Source: Lachnospiraceae bacterium (lineage in GTDB: Bacteria > Bacillota > Clostridia > Lachnospirales > Lachnospiraceae). From it: a stretch of 13,545 nt of DNA. The stretch covers positions 1 to 13,545 of the forward strand of contig JAFVAA010000671.1 of the NCBI GenBank assembly GCA_017476305.1. Direction: 5' to 3'. The position numbers and the translations under genes are program-made. A model generated the notes under the pieces. That model searched no databases. It had not been told where the DNA came from and saw nothing but the letters and a program-made list of their open reading frames with translations. Position 1 is the first letter of the stretch. Each line of letters begins with the position of its first letter. This document shows, in pieces, positions 6,273 to 13,122 of the stretch.

Positions 6273-7784
6273 TTAAAAAAATCCACTTTTTCCCAGGAGC
6301 ATTCCTAAAAGGATGAAAAAGGTTACAGGATAAAGGAGATATTTTTTTGTGGAAAGCTCCATGTAGTTCCTCAGATAATACCATTCCCATATCGTCATGA
6401 TCATCTGGCTTAGCAGGGTGCCGGTCAAATAAGCCTGTATTCCGTATTCCGGTACCAGGACAATGAGGAAAAAAATCTTTACCAGCAGGCTTAATGTGGT
6501 GATAAAAAAGGTCAGGCCTGTTTTTCCGAGTCCGTTGATAATGCTCGTAAAGGTGGTGGAAAGGTATAAAAACGGACAAAGAAAAGACAGGGAGGTAATA
6601 AAGTAACCGGCATCCGGACTATGAAAGAAAACGGTTCCGCAGAAATTTCCGGACAGCAGGAAAAGGGCAGTAAAAAGGTAGCCGATAAGGAGGCTGTATT
6701 TTCCGGATTTCGTCACATAGTTCCGGATCTGCTTCATATTGCCGCCGGCATGCGCCTCTGCTATCGAAGGAAGAAGCATGACGGCAAAGGAATTCGTGAC
6801 AGTAGAAGGGAAGAGGATAAATGGCAGGGCTATTCCGGAGAAAACTCCGAAAAGTGCCAACGCTTCTTCGCTGCTATAACCATATTTCTTTAAGGCTGCC
6901 GGAATGAAGACTGCCTCAACACTATGAAGCAGTGCGAGAATCAGCTTTGTTCCCGTCAGGGTTCCGGAAAGGAACAGAAGAGAAAAAAAGATTCCTTTTT
7001 TTCTGTTTCTTTTTGATAATATATGGAAAGAAGCTTCGGATAGTGCATGAGAGGTTGTTTGTTCGGCAGAATGCAGAAGGTTCTTTCTTTTTTTGCGGAT
7101 GTGCAGGAGGGAGCGAAGAGAAAATTCTTTAAAAAGCTTAAAAACATTATAAGCACATGCGACAAATTCTCCCACGACCACGCCAAAGACAGCGATCTGA
7201 CAGCCAAATTCCCCTTTTGCGTGCAGCAGTGTACAGAGAAAGAGAACAGAGCCGACACGTGCTAATTGTTCGATCATTTGTGAGACAGCAGGTACTTTTG
7301 CCCTTTTTTTCCCGTAAAAATATCCATTGATACAGGCAGAGGTACCGCAAAAAGGGAATAAAAGACTCAGGATCTTCAGGTAAGGCGCACAGGCTGGTTC
7401 CAGCAGAAAAGAGTCAGCAATCGGCTGTGCAAGGAAATAGAGCAGAAAGGAAAGGAAAATGGCGAGGAAAAGAGAGAGGGACAGACCATAGAAAAAGATT
7501 TTCCGGTCGGTCTTTCTTTTTTCCTCCCCGGTCCTTGTATTTGCAGCAATTTTTTGTGAAATTGCAGTCTGGATTCCGGCTGCGTAGATCGTAAAGCAGA
7601 TTCCGTAGATCGGAAAGATGAGCTGATAGATGCCAAGGAGTGTCTCACCTAAATGATCTGCCAAAAAGACGCGGTAAAAAAAGCCGATGATTCGGGTAAT
7701 AAAGCCGGCAATCGTCAGTAAAAGGGTTCCGCGTATTAACGTTCCCTTTAGAGCTTGTATATGAAGCTTTGAGAAAAATTCCAT
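6273..7784 (-). CDS. SpoVB/MurJ-like polysaccharide (lipid-linked precursor) flippase
   Basis: This 503-residue polytopic membrane protein belongs to the MOP/MATE-like polysaccharide transporter group that includes stage V sporulation protein B. It probably moves lipid-linked cell-wall or polysaccharide precursors across the cytoplasmic membrane. The N-terminus ALKGTLIRGTLLLTIAGF, then ITRIIGFFYRVFLADHLG, and GIYQLIFPIY at 51-60 are typical of SpoVB-type proteins. I count about 12-14 hydrophobic segments, with a strongly basic loop at about 221-264. I chose the ATG at 7784 because AGGAG sits 9 nt upstream; the same frame stays open to 7883, but those earlier ATGs have no good ribosome site. 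In Bacillus subtilis spoVB is a mother-cell (sigma-E) gene; no convincing sigma-E promoter is visible here. No clear terminator follows it. Confidence 0.88.
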   Translation of the reverse strand: MEFFSKLHIQALKGTLIRGTLLLTIAGFITRIIGFFYRVFLADHLGETLLGIYQLIFPIYGICFTIYAAGIQTAISQKIAANTRTGEEKRKTDRKIFFYGLSLSLFLAIFLSFLLYFLAQPIADSFLLEPACAPYLKILSLLFPFCGTSACINGYFYGKKRAKVPAVSQMIEQLARVGSVLFLCTLLHAKGEFGCQIAVFGVVVGEFVACAYNVFKLFKEFSLRSLLHIRKKRKNLLHSAEQTTSHALSEASFHILSKRNRKKGIFFSLLFLSGTLTGTKLILALLHSVEAVFIPAALKKYGYSSEEALALFGVFSGIALPFILFPSTVTNSFAVMLLPSIAEAHAGGNMKQIRNYVTKSGKYSLLIGYLFTALFLLSGNFCGTVFFHSPDAGYFITSLSFLCPFLYLSTTFTSIINGLGKTGLTFFITTLSLLVKIFFLIVLVPEYGIQAYLTGTLLSQMIMTIWEWYYLRNYMELSTKKYLLYPVTFFILLGMLLGKSGFF

Positions 7785-7917
7785 AGTTTTCGTCTCCTGT
7801 CCGTGCATCCGGAAATTTGTCCGCATTTCTTTTTGCAAAAACTCCATAGCACATCTCTGATATACAGTGAATAGTAAGTACATTTCATTCTTATGCCCTG
7901 AAGCAGGTAATTATGCA

Positions 7918-7944
7918 GAAAATGCAGGTATACACAGCATTTTC
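7918..7944. promoter_or_regulatory. 27-bp dyad in the flippase/cysteine desulfurase divergent region
   Basis: GAAAATGC (7918-7925) and GCATTTTC (7937-7944) form a perfect 8-bp inverted repeat. The 11-bp spacer contains the palindrome GTATAC (7928-7933), whose centre is only half a base from that of the outer repeat. This layout suits a dimeric regulator. As RNA it would be a hairpin with a large loop and no T-run on either side, so a terminator is unlikely. Confidence 0.5.
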
Positions 7945-8006
7945 CCAACTTTTATGTACCGGAAGAGGTGAAGCTGCATAGAATAAAGAAACCGGAAAAT
8001 ATAAGA

Positions 8007-8029
8007 GAAATGGTGAAATCTGCCATTTT
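8007..8029 (+). other. Short hairpin just upstream of the cysteine desulfurase ribosome site
   Basis: GAAATGG (8007-8013) can pair with CCATTTT (8023-8029) around a 9-nt loop. It ends 6 nt before the likely AAAGGA ribosome site at 8036-8041. It is A/U-rich apart from two G-C pairs, so stability is modest. Confidence 0.3.
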
Positions 8030-8051
8030 CTTATGAAAGGACAAAGGAAAG

Positions 8052-9191
8052 ATGATTTATTTTGATCATGCGGCGACGACAGGGACATATCCGGAGGTGC
8101 TTTTAGAAATGACTCCTTTTTTCAGGGAGCTCTATGGAAACCCCTCCAGTATTTACGAATTTGGAAAAGCTGCAAAGGAGATGATGGAAAGAGCCAGGAA
8201 GCAGATCGCGAGGTCGATCGGGGCGAAGAAAGAGGAAATCTACTTTACATCCGGCGGAACAGAGGCAGATAATTGGGCAATTTTAAAAACGGCAGAGAAA
8301 AACAGAGAAAAGGGAAAGCATATCATTACATCCGGAATTGAGCATCATGCGGTACTCCGGACCTGCGCTTTTTTAGAAAGAAATGGATATGAAGTGACCT
8401 ATCTTCCGGTGGATGAAAATGGTCTCATCTCTGTATCGGAATTAGAGCAGGCGATCAGAGAGGATACCATTTTGATCACTATCATGTATGCCAATAATGA
8501 AATAGGAACTGTGCAGCCGGTTCGGGAAATCGGAGAGCTGGCCGGGAAAAAAGGAATCCTGTTTCATACCGATGCAGTGCAGGCATATCTTCATGAAAAA
8601 ATAGATGTGGAAAAAGAGCATATTGATATGCTGAGTGCCAGCGGGCATAAATTCGGGGGACCAAAAGGGGTCGGATTTTTATATATACGGGAGGGGACGG
8701 AGCTTCCTTCTTTACTGAGAGGAGGAGATCAGGAAAAGAAAAGGCGTGCCGGGACGGAAAATGTGGCCGGAATTGTGGGAATGGGAAAAGCCTCTGCTAT
8801 AGGAGAAAAAAATTTTGAAGAAAACCATGAAACGCTTTTAAGGATGAGAAATACCTTGATAGAACGACTGCAGACAGAAATTCCGGACAGCAGGATCAAT
8901 GGCTCTTTAGAAAAACGTCTGGATGGAAATGTAAATGTGATCTTTAAGGTGGTGGAGGGAGAGGCACTCTTGCTTTTACTGGACATGGCAGGAATCTGTG
9001 TTTCAAGCGGTTCTGCATGTAATTCCTCCAGTAAAAGCACCTCCCATGTGCTGCAGGCAATCGGTGTACCGCCGGAGTATATCAGGGGAACCATACGTAT
9101 TACACTGGGAGCAGAGAATACGATGGAAGAAATAGATACTCTGATGGAGAATCTGAAGGGATATGTGCAGAATCTGCGGGAAAATGCCTAA
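8052..9191 (+). CDS. Cysteine desulfurase (NifS/IscS type)
   Basis: This 379-residue PLP enzyme converts L-cysteine to alanine and leaves a persulfide for iron-sulfur clusters or tRNA thiolation. It is a cytosolic class V aminotransferase. Landmarks: YFDHAATT near the start, TSGGTEADN (66-74), IEHHA with His99 stacking on PLP, HTDAVQ with Asp174 and Gln177, the PLP-binding Lys200 in SASGHKFGGPKG, and the persulfide-forming Cys323 in SSGSACNSSS. The loop around Cys323 is long, as in group I (NifS/IscS) enzymes rather than SufS. The length is normal. The ATG follows AAAGGA at 8036-8041. No scaffold (iscU/nifU), iscR or thiI neighbour is visible: the next plus-strand gene is 3.1 kb away and the following gene converges. 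The sulfur acceptor therefore cannot be assigned. Confidence 0.95.
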   Translation: MIYFDHAATTGTYPEVLLEMTPFFRELYGNPSSIYEFGKAAKEMMERARKQIARSIGAKKEEIYFTSGGTEADNWAILKTAEKNREKGKHIITSGIEHHAVLRTCAFLERNGYEVTYLPVDENGLISVSELEQAIREDTILITIMYANNEIGTVQPVREIGELAGKKGILFHTDAVQAYLHEKIDVEKEHIDMLSASGHKFGGPKGVGFLYIREGTELPSLLRGGDQEKKRRAGTENVAGIVGMGKASAIGEKNFEENHETLLRMRNTLIERLQTEIPDSRINGSLEKRLDGNVNVIFKVVEGEALLLLLDMAGICVSSGSACNSSSKSTSHVLQAIGVPPEYIRGTIRITLGAENTMEEIDTLMENLKGYVQNLRENA

Positions 9192-9257
9192 GGAACTGTT
9201 CCGAAAGACTTTCTGCTGTTATGGGAGGGATTGTGACAAAAAGATCCGGGTACGGAA

Positions 9258-10124
9258 CTAAAGCTCAGCAAGAGAAACCTGCACCGGTTTCCTTCCATGA
9301 AATTCTGTATAGTAAGAAAAGCCTGTAGCGTTCAAAAGCCTCGGTATTTTTTGAAAATCGCAGCCTAAATGTCCGGGCGTATGGGCATCGGAACCGATGG
9401 AAATTAGTTCTCCGCCAAGCTCTTTGTAGTAGGAGATCAATGTTTCATGCGGATTCGGATGCCCAAGTCCGTATTTAAAGCCGGCGGTATTGATTTCGAT
9501 TCCCTTTCCGTTTTTGATTAAAAGGGAGAGGATTTCCCTCAGGATTTCTGCGTACTTAGACATGGTCCTGGTGTAAAAATCATCCAGAGGATGTTTTCCT
9601 TTGAGTGCCGCTTTGACTGCAGGGCAGTAGCGGAGAATATAGTCTATGTGTCCGTATACGTCGTAGTCAAAACCTGCTTTTATATTTTCCAGAGTGCTTT
9701 CGTAATAGCGCAGGATTCCCTGTTCCTCTCCATTTGCTTCCCAAAATTCCGGATAGTAGGGATCTATGTTATCGACAAGATGCGTGGAACCGATGACAAA
9801 ATCAAAGGGATAGCTTTCTGTCAGCTTCAGAGCCTTTTTCAGCACCTCTTTTTTTAAGCCCAGTTCGACACCGGTTCGGATATTAAAATCAGGAAATGTC
9901 TTTTGCAGTTCCTCCGTGGCATGAAAATAAGTCTTCGGATCAAATACAAATGGCGGTTCGTCGGTTTCCCTTTTATCATATTCTTTGGGAAAATCGTAGT
10001 CCATATGGTCTGTAAAGCAGACGGAGATAAGCTGTTTTTGTTTTGCCTGCCTGATGATTTCCTCCATAGAGGCTTCACTGTCTGTAGAAAAACGGGAGTG
10101 TACATGGTTGTCTGAGCGAATCAT
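9258..10124 (-). CDS. hisJ: Histidinol-phosphatase-type PHP domain protein (HisJ family)
   Basis: This 288-residue cytosolic metal-dependent phosphatase probably converts histidinol phosphate to histidinol in histidine synthesis. The PHP metal ligands are present in order: His7 and His9 (NHVHSR), Asp15, His40 (FTDHMD), Glu87 (GVELG), His115 (STHLV), His159 (YGHIDY), Asp246 and His248 (GSDAH). NTAGFKYGLGHPNP (212-225) is typical of the HisJ family. No other his gene is visible, so a different phosphorylated substrate is possible. It is the second gene after rqcH: GGAGG at 10131-10135 directly follows the rqcH stop codon and lies 6 nt before the ATG, so translation is probably coupled. Only a weak hairpin (TCCG/CGGA, then TCTTTTTG) follows it on the minus strand near 9238-9257. 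Confidence 0.88.
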   Translation of the reverse strand: MIRSDNHVHSRFSTDSEASMEEIIRQAKQKQLISVCFTDHMDYDFPKEYDKRETDEPPFVFDPKTYFHATEELQKTFPDFNIRTGVELGLKKEVLKKALKLTESYPFDFVIGSTHLVDNIDPYYPEFWEANGEEQGILRYYESTLENIKAGFDYDVYGHIDYILRYCPAVKAALKGKHPLDDFYTRTMSKYAEILREILSLLIKNGKGIEINTAGFKYGLGHPNPHETLISYYKELGGELISIGSDAHTPGHLGCDFQKIPRLLNATGFSYYTEFHGRKPVQVSLAEL

Positions 10125-10135
10125 AAAAATCCTCC

Positions 10136-11923
10136 TTATTCTTCGATTTCCCGGATTCCTTCGATATCTGTAGGAATCGTCATGGAATAGTTCGTATAGT
10201 ATACGACAAATCCGGGTTTGGCTCCATTTGGTTTTTTGATATGTTTTTTCTGTATATAGTCGATTTCTGCCTTTTCCTGCTCTCTGGCTTTCGAATAATA
10301 TGCAGCGAGTCTCGCCGCTTCTTCAAAAGTCTTATCCGGCAGCTCTTTCCCCTCGGTTTTTACGATGACGTGGGAGCCTGCCATTTTTTTTGCATGGAAC
10401 CACCAGTCATTTCCGGTCGCGAGCTTAAAGGTCAGCTCGTCGTTTTGATAGTTGTTTTTTCCGACGTAGATATGAAATCCATCAGAGGAAATATAGTGAA
10501 ATGGTTTACTTTTTCCGGAATTTCCTCCTTTTTTCTTTTTTCCGGAGGTCTGCTTTTTGATATAGCCGGCTTCGGAAAGCTCTCTGCGGATCATGCCTAA
10601 ATCCTCTTCACTCGTGGCGATATCGAGGGCATTGCTGATGGAGCTTAGGTGTTCGATTTCCTCGTTTGTCTCCCTGGTCTGTACAGTAAGTGCTTCGAAG
10701 GTTCGTTTTAGCTTCTGGTATTTTTCAAAATAGCGTTTCGCATTTTCCACCCCGTTTTTTTCTCCGTCTAGAGGAATCGTGATTTCCTCTCCGGTATAGT
10801 AGTTTTCACAGGTGAATTTTTTTTCACCCTCTTTGATATCATAGCCATAGGTGGTTAAAAGCTCGCCATATACCTTGTATTTTTCACGTTTTTCGGTATC
10901 CTTCAGCTGCTTTAGCTGCAGGTCATATTTTTTTACGCTGCGCTCTAAAAGAGTTTGGGTGATCCGTCTTAGATCCGAGGATTTTTGATGGATCCTTCCA
11001 TAAATTTCCTTTGTGTGATAATAGTCGTAGAGCATTTTACTCGGACTTTCGTAGAGTTTTATCTGATAGTCCGGTGCATTTCGATATTCGGTCAAAAGGA
11101 AGGAGGAAAATTCTACCGGAACATTTTCCTGATAGATGATATGTGCCTGAAAATCATGTTCTTTCACAGCTGTCATCATTTTTTCAAATTCTTCATATAG
11201 GAGAAAAGCATCTGCCTCAGTTAACTCCCCCGTACCGCTAAGCCCGCTTAACCGGGTACGGTAGAGAAGTTCATTTGCCACTACGCCGCTGATTCCGGTG
11301 AAGGAACGGTAGAGTGCTTTATCCAGTGGCTGAGGCTTTGCTTTTAAAATGCTTAAAAATTCTTCCTTTGTGACAGTCAGAGGATCCGATTTATTCATTG
11401 TGTTCGGAATGAAATATGGTTTTCCCGGAAGAACCTCCCTGACCGAGCTTACGAGTGCGGAAATATGTTTGATACTGTCGATGACCGTATCCGTTTCATC
11501 GCAGAAAATAATATTACTGTGTTTTCCCATCAGCTCAATGTACAGGCGTTTCTCACAGAAATCCCCCATCTCGTTCAGGTGCTCTAAATCGAAACGGATG
11601 ACACGCTCCAGTCCGATCTGGTGTATTCCGGCAATTTTACAGTTGTTTAAGTGCTTTCTTAGAACCATACAGAAGGTAGGAGCCTGCATGGGTGAGGTCT
11701 CATTGTCCTCTGTCAGATAAAAAAGCGGCAGGGAGGGATTGACAGAAATCACCAGACGCTCCACGGTACGCCTGGTCCCCCCGTCCTCTTTCGAGAAGCT
11801 GTTTTTTATGGTCAGTAAAAGCTTATCGGATTCGGTCTGTGCGATTTTCGTAATCCGGGCACCGATCAACTTTTCCTGCATTTCATATACTAAATGCGCG
11901 ATTGCAATTCCATCAAAAGCCAT
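10136..11923 (-). CDS. rqcH: Rqc2 homologue RqcH (NFACT protein)
   Basis: RqcH binds stalled 50S subunits carrying peptidyl-tRNA and directs addition of C-terminal alanine tails that mark the peptide for breakdown. This 595-residue protein has the whole NFACT layout. NFACT-N starts MAFDGIAIAHLVYEMQEKL and includes MVLRKHL. A helix-hairpin-helix region with GISGVVANELL is near 220. A charged coiled-coil portion covers roughly 350-470, and NFACT-R starts near 475 with NDWWFHAKKMAGSHVIV (505-521). It was formerly annotated as fibronectin-binding protein (FbpA-like). The frame stays open to 12073, but I chose the ATG at 11923: AAGGAG lies 8 nt upstream, the protein then starts like its family, and a promoter sits at 11955-11983, inside the longer frame. 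The position matching the essential Asp-Arg pair reads Glu106-Arg107. Confidence 0.94.
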   Translation of the reverse strand: MAFDGIAIAHLVYEMQEKLIGARITKIAQTESDKLLLTIKNSFSKEDGGTRRTVERLVISVNPSLPLFYLTEDNETSPMQAPTFCMVLRKHLNNCKIAGIHQIGLERVIRFDLEHLNEMGDFCEKRLYIELMGKHSNIIFCDETDTVIDSIKHISALVSSVREVLPGKPYFIPNTMNKSDPLTVTKEEFLSILKAKPQPLDKALYRSFTGISGVVANELLYRTRLSGLSGTGELTEADAFLLYEEFEKMMTAVKEHDFQAHIIYQENVPVEFSSFLLTEYRNAPDYQIKLYESPSKMLYDYYHTKEIYGRIHQKSSDLRRITQTLLERSVKKYDLQLKQLKDTEKREKYKVYGELLTTYGYDIKEGEKKFTCENYYTGEEITIPLDGEKNGVENAKRYFEKYQKLKRTFEALTVQTRETNEEIEHLSSISNALDIATSEEDLGMIRRELSEAGYIKKQTSGKKKKGGNSGKSKPFHYISSDGFHIYVGKNNYQNDELTFKLATGNDWWFHAKKMAGSHVIVKTEGKELPDKTFEEAARLAAYYSKAREQEKAEIDYIQKKHIKKPNGAKPGFVVYYTNYSMTIPTDIEGIREIEE

Positions 11924-11954
11924 TGTTTTTTCTCCTTTATTTATACTGTTTCCT

Positions 11955-11983
11955 ATCATAGCACAAAACCCCGGTTTATACAA
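11955..11983 (-). promoter_or_regulatory. Promoter of the rqcH-hisJ operon
   Basis: On the minus strand TTGTAT (11978-11983), a 17-bp gap and TATGAT (11955-11960) are seen, with TGC before the -10 as an extended element. The start is expected near 11948, about 25 nt before the rqcH ATG. This supports the short RqcH start. Confidence 0.7.
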
Positions 11984-12118
11984 AAAAATATTTCGATGAC
12001 AGATGCTTTTCTTTTTAAGAAAATAGTGTATAATGACTATAAGGAACTGTTTCCAAAAATGGTAAGCTTTCATTATCTTGTCCTTATCTGGTTTTTATCA
12101 CCCGCGATGGGGGGATAC

Positions 12119-12147
12119 TTGTAAAAAATTGATTTGTGTGTTACATT
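12119..12147 (+). promoter_or_regulatory. Candidate promoter upstream of the acyltransferase gene
   Basis: TTGTAA (12119-12124), a 17-bp gap and TACATT (12142-12147) are seen, with TGT before the -10 as an extended element. It would give a leader of about 155 nt containing the small ORF start at 12257. The hexamers match only partly. Confidence 0.35.
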
Positions 12148-12256
12148 ATTATTGTGTTTTTTTGCTTAGGAATGCCTTATTCACAAAACGAATGCTCTTT
12201 ATCAGTGAGCTTTTAAGGAAAACGAAGGGTGAGCGGAAAATGCGGAGGGATGATAT

Positions 12257-12361
12257 ATGAGGGAGAAGGGCATTAGTAGGTATAAACTTTATAAGATAAA
12301 GGGGAAAAGCTGTGTTACGTTTTTTTTATGTGATTCTTGCGGATTTACATCATGCTTATAA
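12257..12361 (+). CDS. Possible 34-residue ORF overlapping the acyltransferase start
   Basis: An ATG at 12257 has GGAGG at 12244-12248, 8 nt upstream, a better ribosome site than that of the acyltransferase. It encodes MREKGISRYKLYKIKGKSC at its start: basic first, then hydrophobic, ending with a Cys-containing tail (CDSCGFTSC). It overlaps the first 50 nt of the acyltransferase gene in another frame. It could be a leader peptide that couples translation, or a non-coding coincidence. Dropping one base from the T8 run at 12320-12327 would join it in frame to the acyltransferase. Confidence 0.3.
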   Translation: MREKGISRYKLYKIKGKSCVTFFLCDSCGFTSCL

Positions 12362-13049
12362 GGTTCCGAAGATGGGATATTATGCAAGACATCCGGAAAA
12401 GTATTCGGAGCAGTTCCGCTATGATTATGCGAAGCATTGCATGCGGATCATGAAAAAAAGAGGAAGAATAACGACCGAAGCACATGGAATGGAGAATCTT
12501 CCGAAGGAAAATGGTTATGTCATGTTTGCCAATCATCAGGGAAAGTATGATGCGATTGGGATCATGGATGCACATGAAAAGCCATGCTCCGTGGTAATGG
12601 ATGATGCGAAGTCCCATGTTCCGTTGATCAAACAGTTCATTGACCTGACAAATGGAAAGCGGATGAAGCTGAACGACATCAGACAGGCATCGCAGGTCAT
12701 TAAAGAGGTGACGGAGGAGGTAGAGGAGGGGCGCAGGTTCATCGTCTTTCCGGCGGGCGGCTATAAACACAGGAATGGGAATTTCGTCGATCCGTTCAAG
12801 CCGGGAAGCTTTAAAAGTGCCATGAAAGCGAAAGCACCCATCGTACCTGTGGCTCTCTTTGATTCGTGGAAGGTGTTCGACCTGTGGTCTTTAAGGATGG
12901 TACATACCAAGGTGTTTTTCTTAAGACCTCTGTATTATGAGGAGTATAAGGATATGACCTCCAGACAGATCTGTACGCTGATTTATGATAGAATCTGTAA
13001 GGCGGTAGAATATGCAAAGGATCAGCCGGAGCTTGCAGTTTTGCAGTAA
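12312..13049 (+). CDS. PlsC-like lysophospholipid acyltransferase
   Basis: This 245-residue protein probably moves an acyl group onto a lysophospholipid or related acceptor at the cytoplasmic membrane. The family's catalytic HX4D motif is intact: His75 and Asp80 in NHQGKYD. The second motif, normally FPEG, reads FPAGG at 146-150, with Ala148 where a Glu is expected. The third, PIVPVALFDS, is at 176-185. The start VLRFFYVILADLHHAYKVPKM suits an amphipathic or membrane-entry helix. The GTG at 12312 has AAAGGGG 7 nt upstream. I found no clear terminator after it; the next gene has its own promoter 14 nt beyond the stop. Acceptor and acyl donor cannot be named from sequence. Confidence 0.85.
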   Translation: MLRFFYVILADLHHAYKVPKMGYYARHPEKYSEQFRYDYAKHCMRIMKKRGRITTEAHGMENLPKENGYVMFANHQGKYDAIGIMDAHEKPCSVVMDDAKSHVPLIKQFIDLTNGKRMKLNDIRQASQVIKEVTEEVEEGRRFIVFPAGGYKHRNGNFVDPFKPGSFKSAMKAKAPIVPVALFDSWKVFDLWSLRMVHTKVFFLRPLYYEEYKDMTSRQICTLIYDRICKAVEYAKDQPELAVLQ

Positions 13050-13062
13050 GAATTAGAAATGA

Positions 13063-13091
13063 TTGACAATAATTGAAAAAAAGATTAGAAT
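13063..13091 (+). promoter_or_regulatory. Near-consensus sigma-A promoter for the last gene
   Basis: TTGACA (13063-13068) and TAGAAT (13086-13091) are separated by 17 bp. The start is expected near 13098, about 25 nt before the ATG at 13123. Confidence 0.82.
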
Positions 13092-13122
13092 GTTTAAAAG
13101 TATTGGAAAGGAATAGATAAAC

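Larger units (their letters stand above)
11924..12311. other. 388-bp intergenic region between rqcH and the acyltransferase gene
   Basis: It holds the rqcH promoter on the left and probably the acyltransferase promoter on the right. A perfect A/T-rich hairpin TTTTCTT-TTT-AAGAAAA lies at 12007-12023. An isolated TATAAT at 12029-12034 has no acceptable -35. A GC-rich imperfect hairpin lies at about 12096-12117 (TATC...CCC with GGG...GATA). Reading frames before 12257 have no ribosome site and no family resemblance. I see no tRNA or recognised riboswitch. Confidence 0.6.

Noticed and set aside
7785..7883. 33-residue N-terminal extension of the flippase
   Set aside because: The upstream ATGs lack a ribosome site, while AGGAG precedes the ATG at 7784 and the family resemblance begins soon after it.
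7912..7937. Sigma-E-like promoter for the flippase gene (GTGTATA, 13 bp, CATAATTA on the minus strand)
   Set aside because: Only the CATA core matches; too weak to claim although spoVB is sigma-E-dependent in Bacillus.
8729..9094. 121-residue open frame on the minus strand inside the cysteine desulfurase gene
   Set aside because: It is antisense to a certain gene, has no ribosome site, and its composition follows the codon pattern of the opposite strand.
11924..12073. 50-residue N-terminal extension of RqcH
   Set aside because: The promoter at 11955-11983 lies inside it, the family starts at MAFDG, and AAGGAG directly precedes that ATG.
12078..12260. 60-residue frame starting with TTG upstream of the acyltransferase
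   Set aside because: No ribosome site and no recognisable features; only its TGA overlap with the ATG at 12257 is of note.
12345..12770. 141-residue open frame antisense to the acyltransferase gene
   Set aside because: No ribosome site and no family resemblance; the sense frame has intact family motifs.
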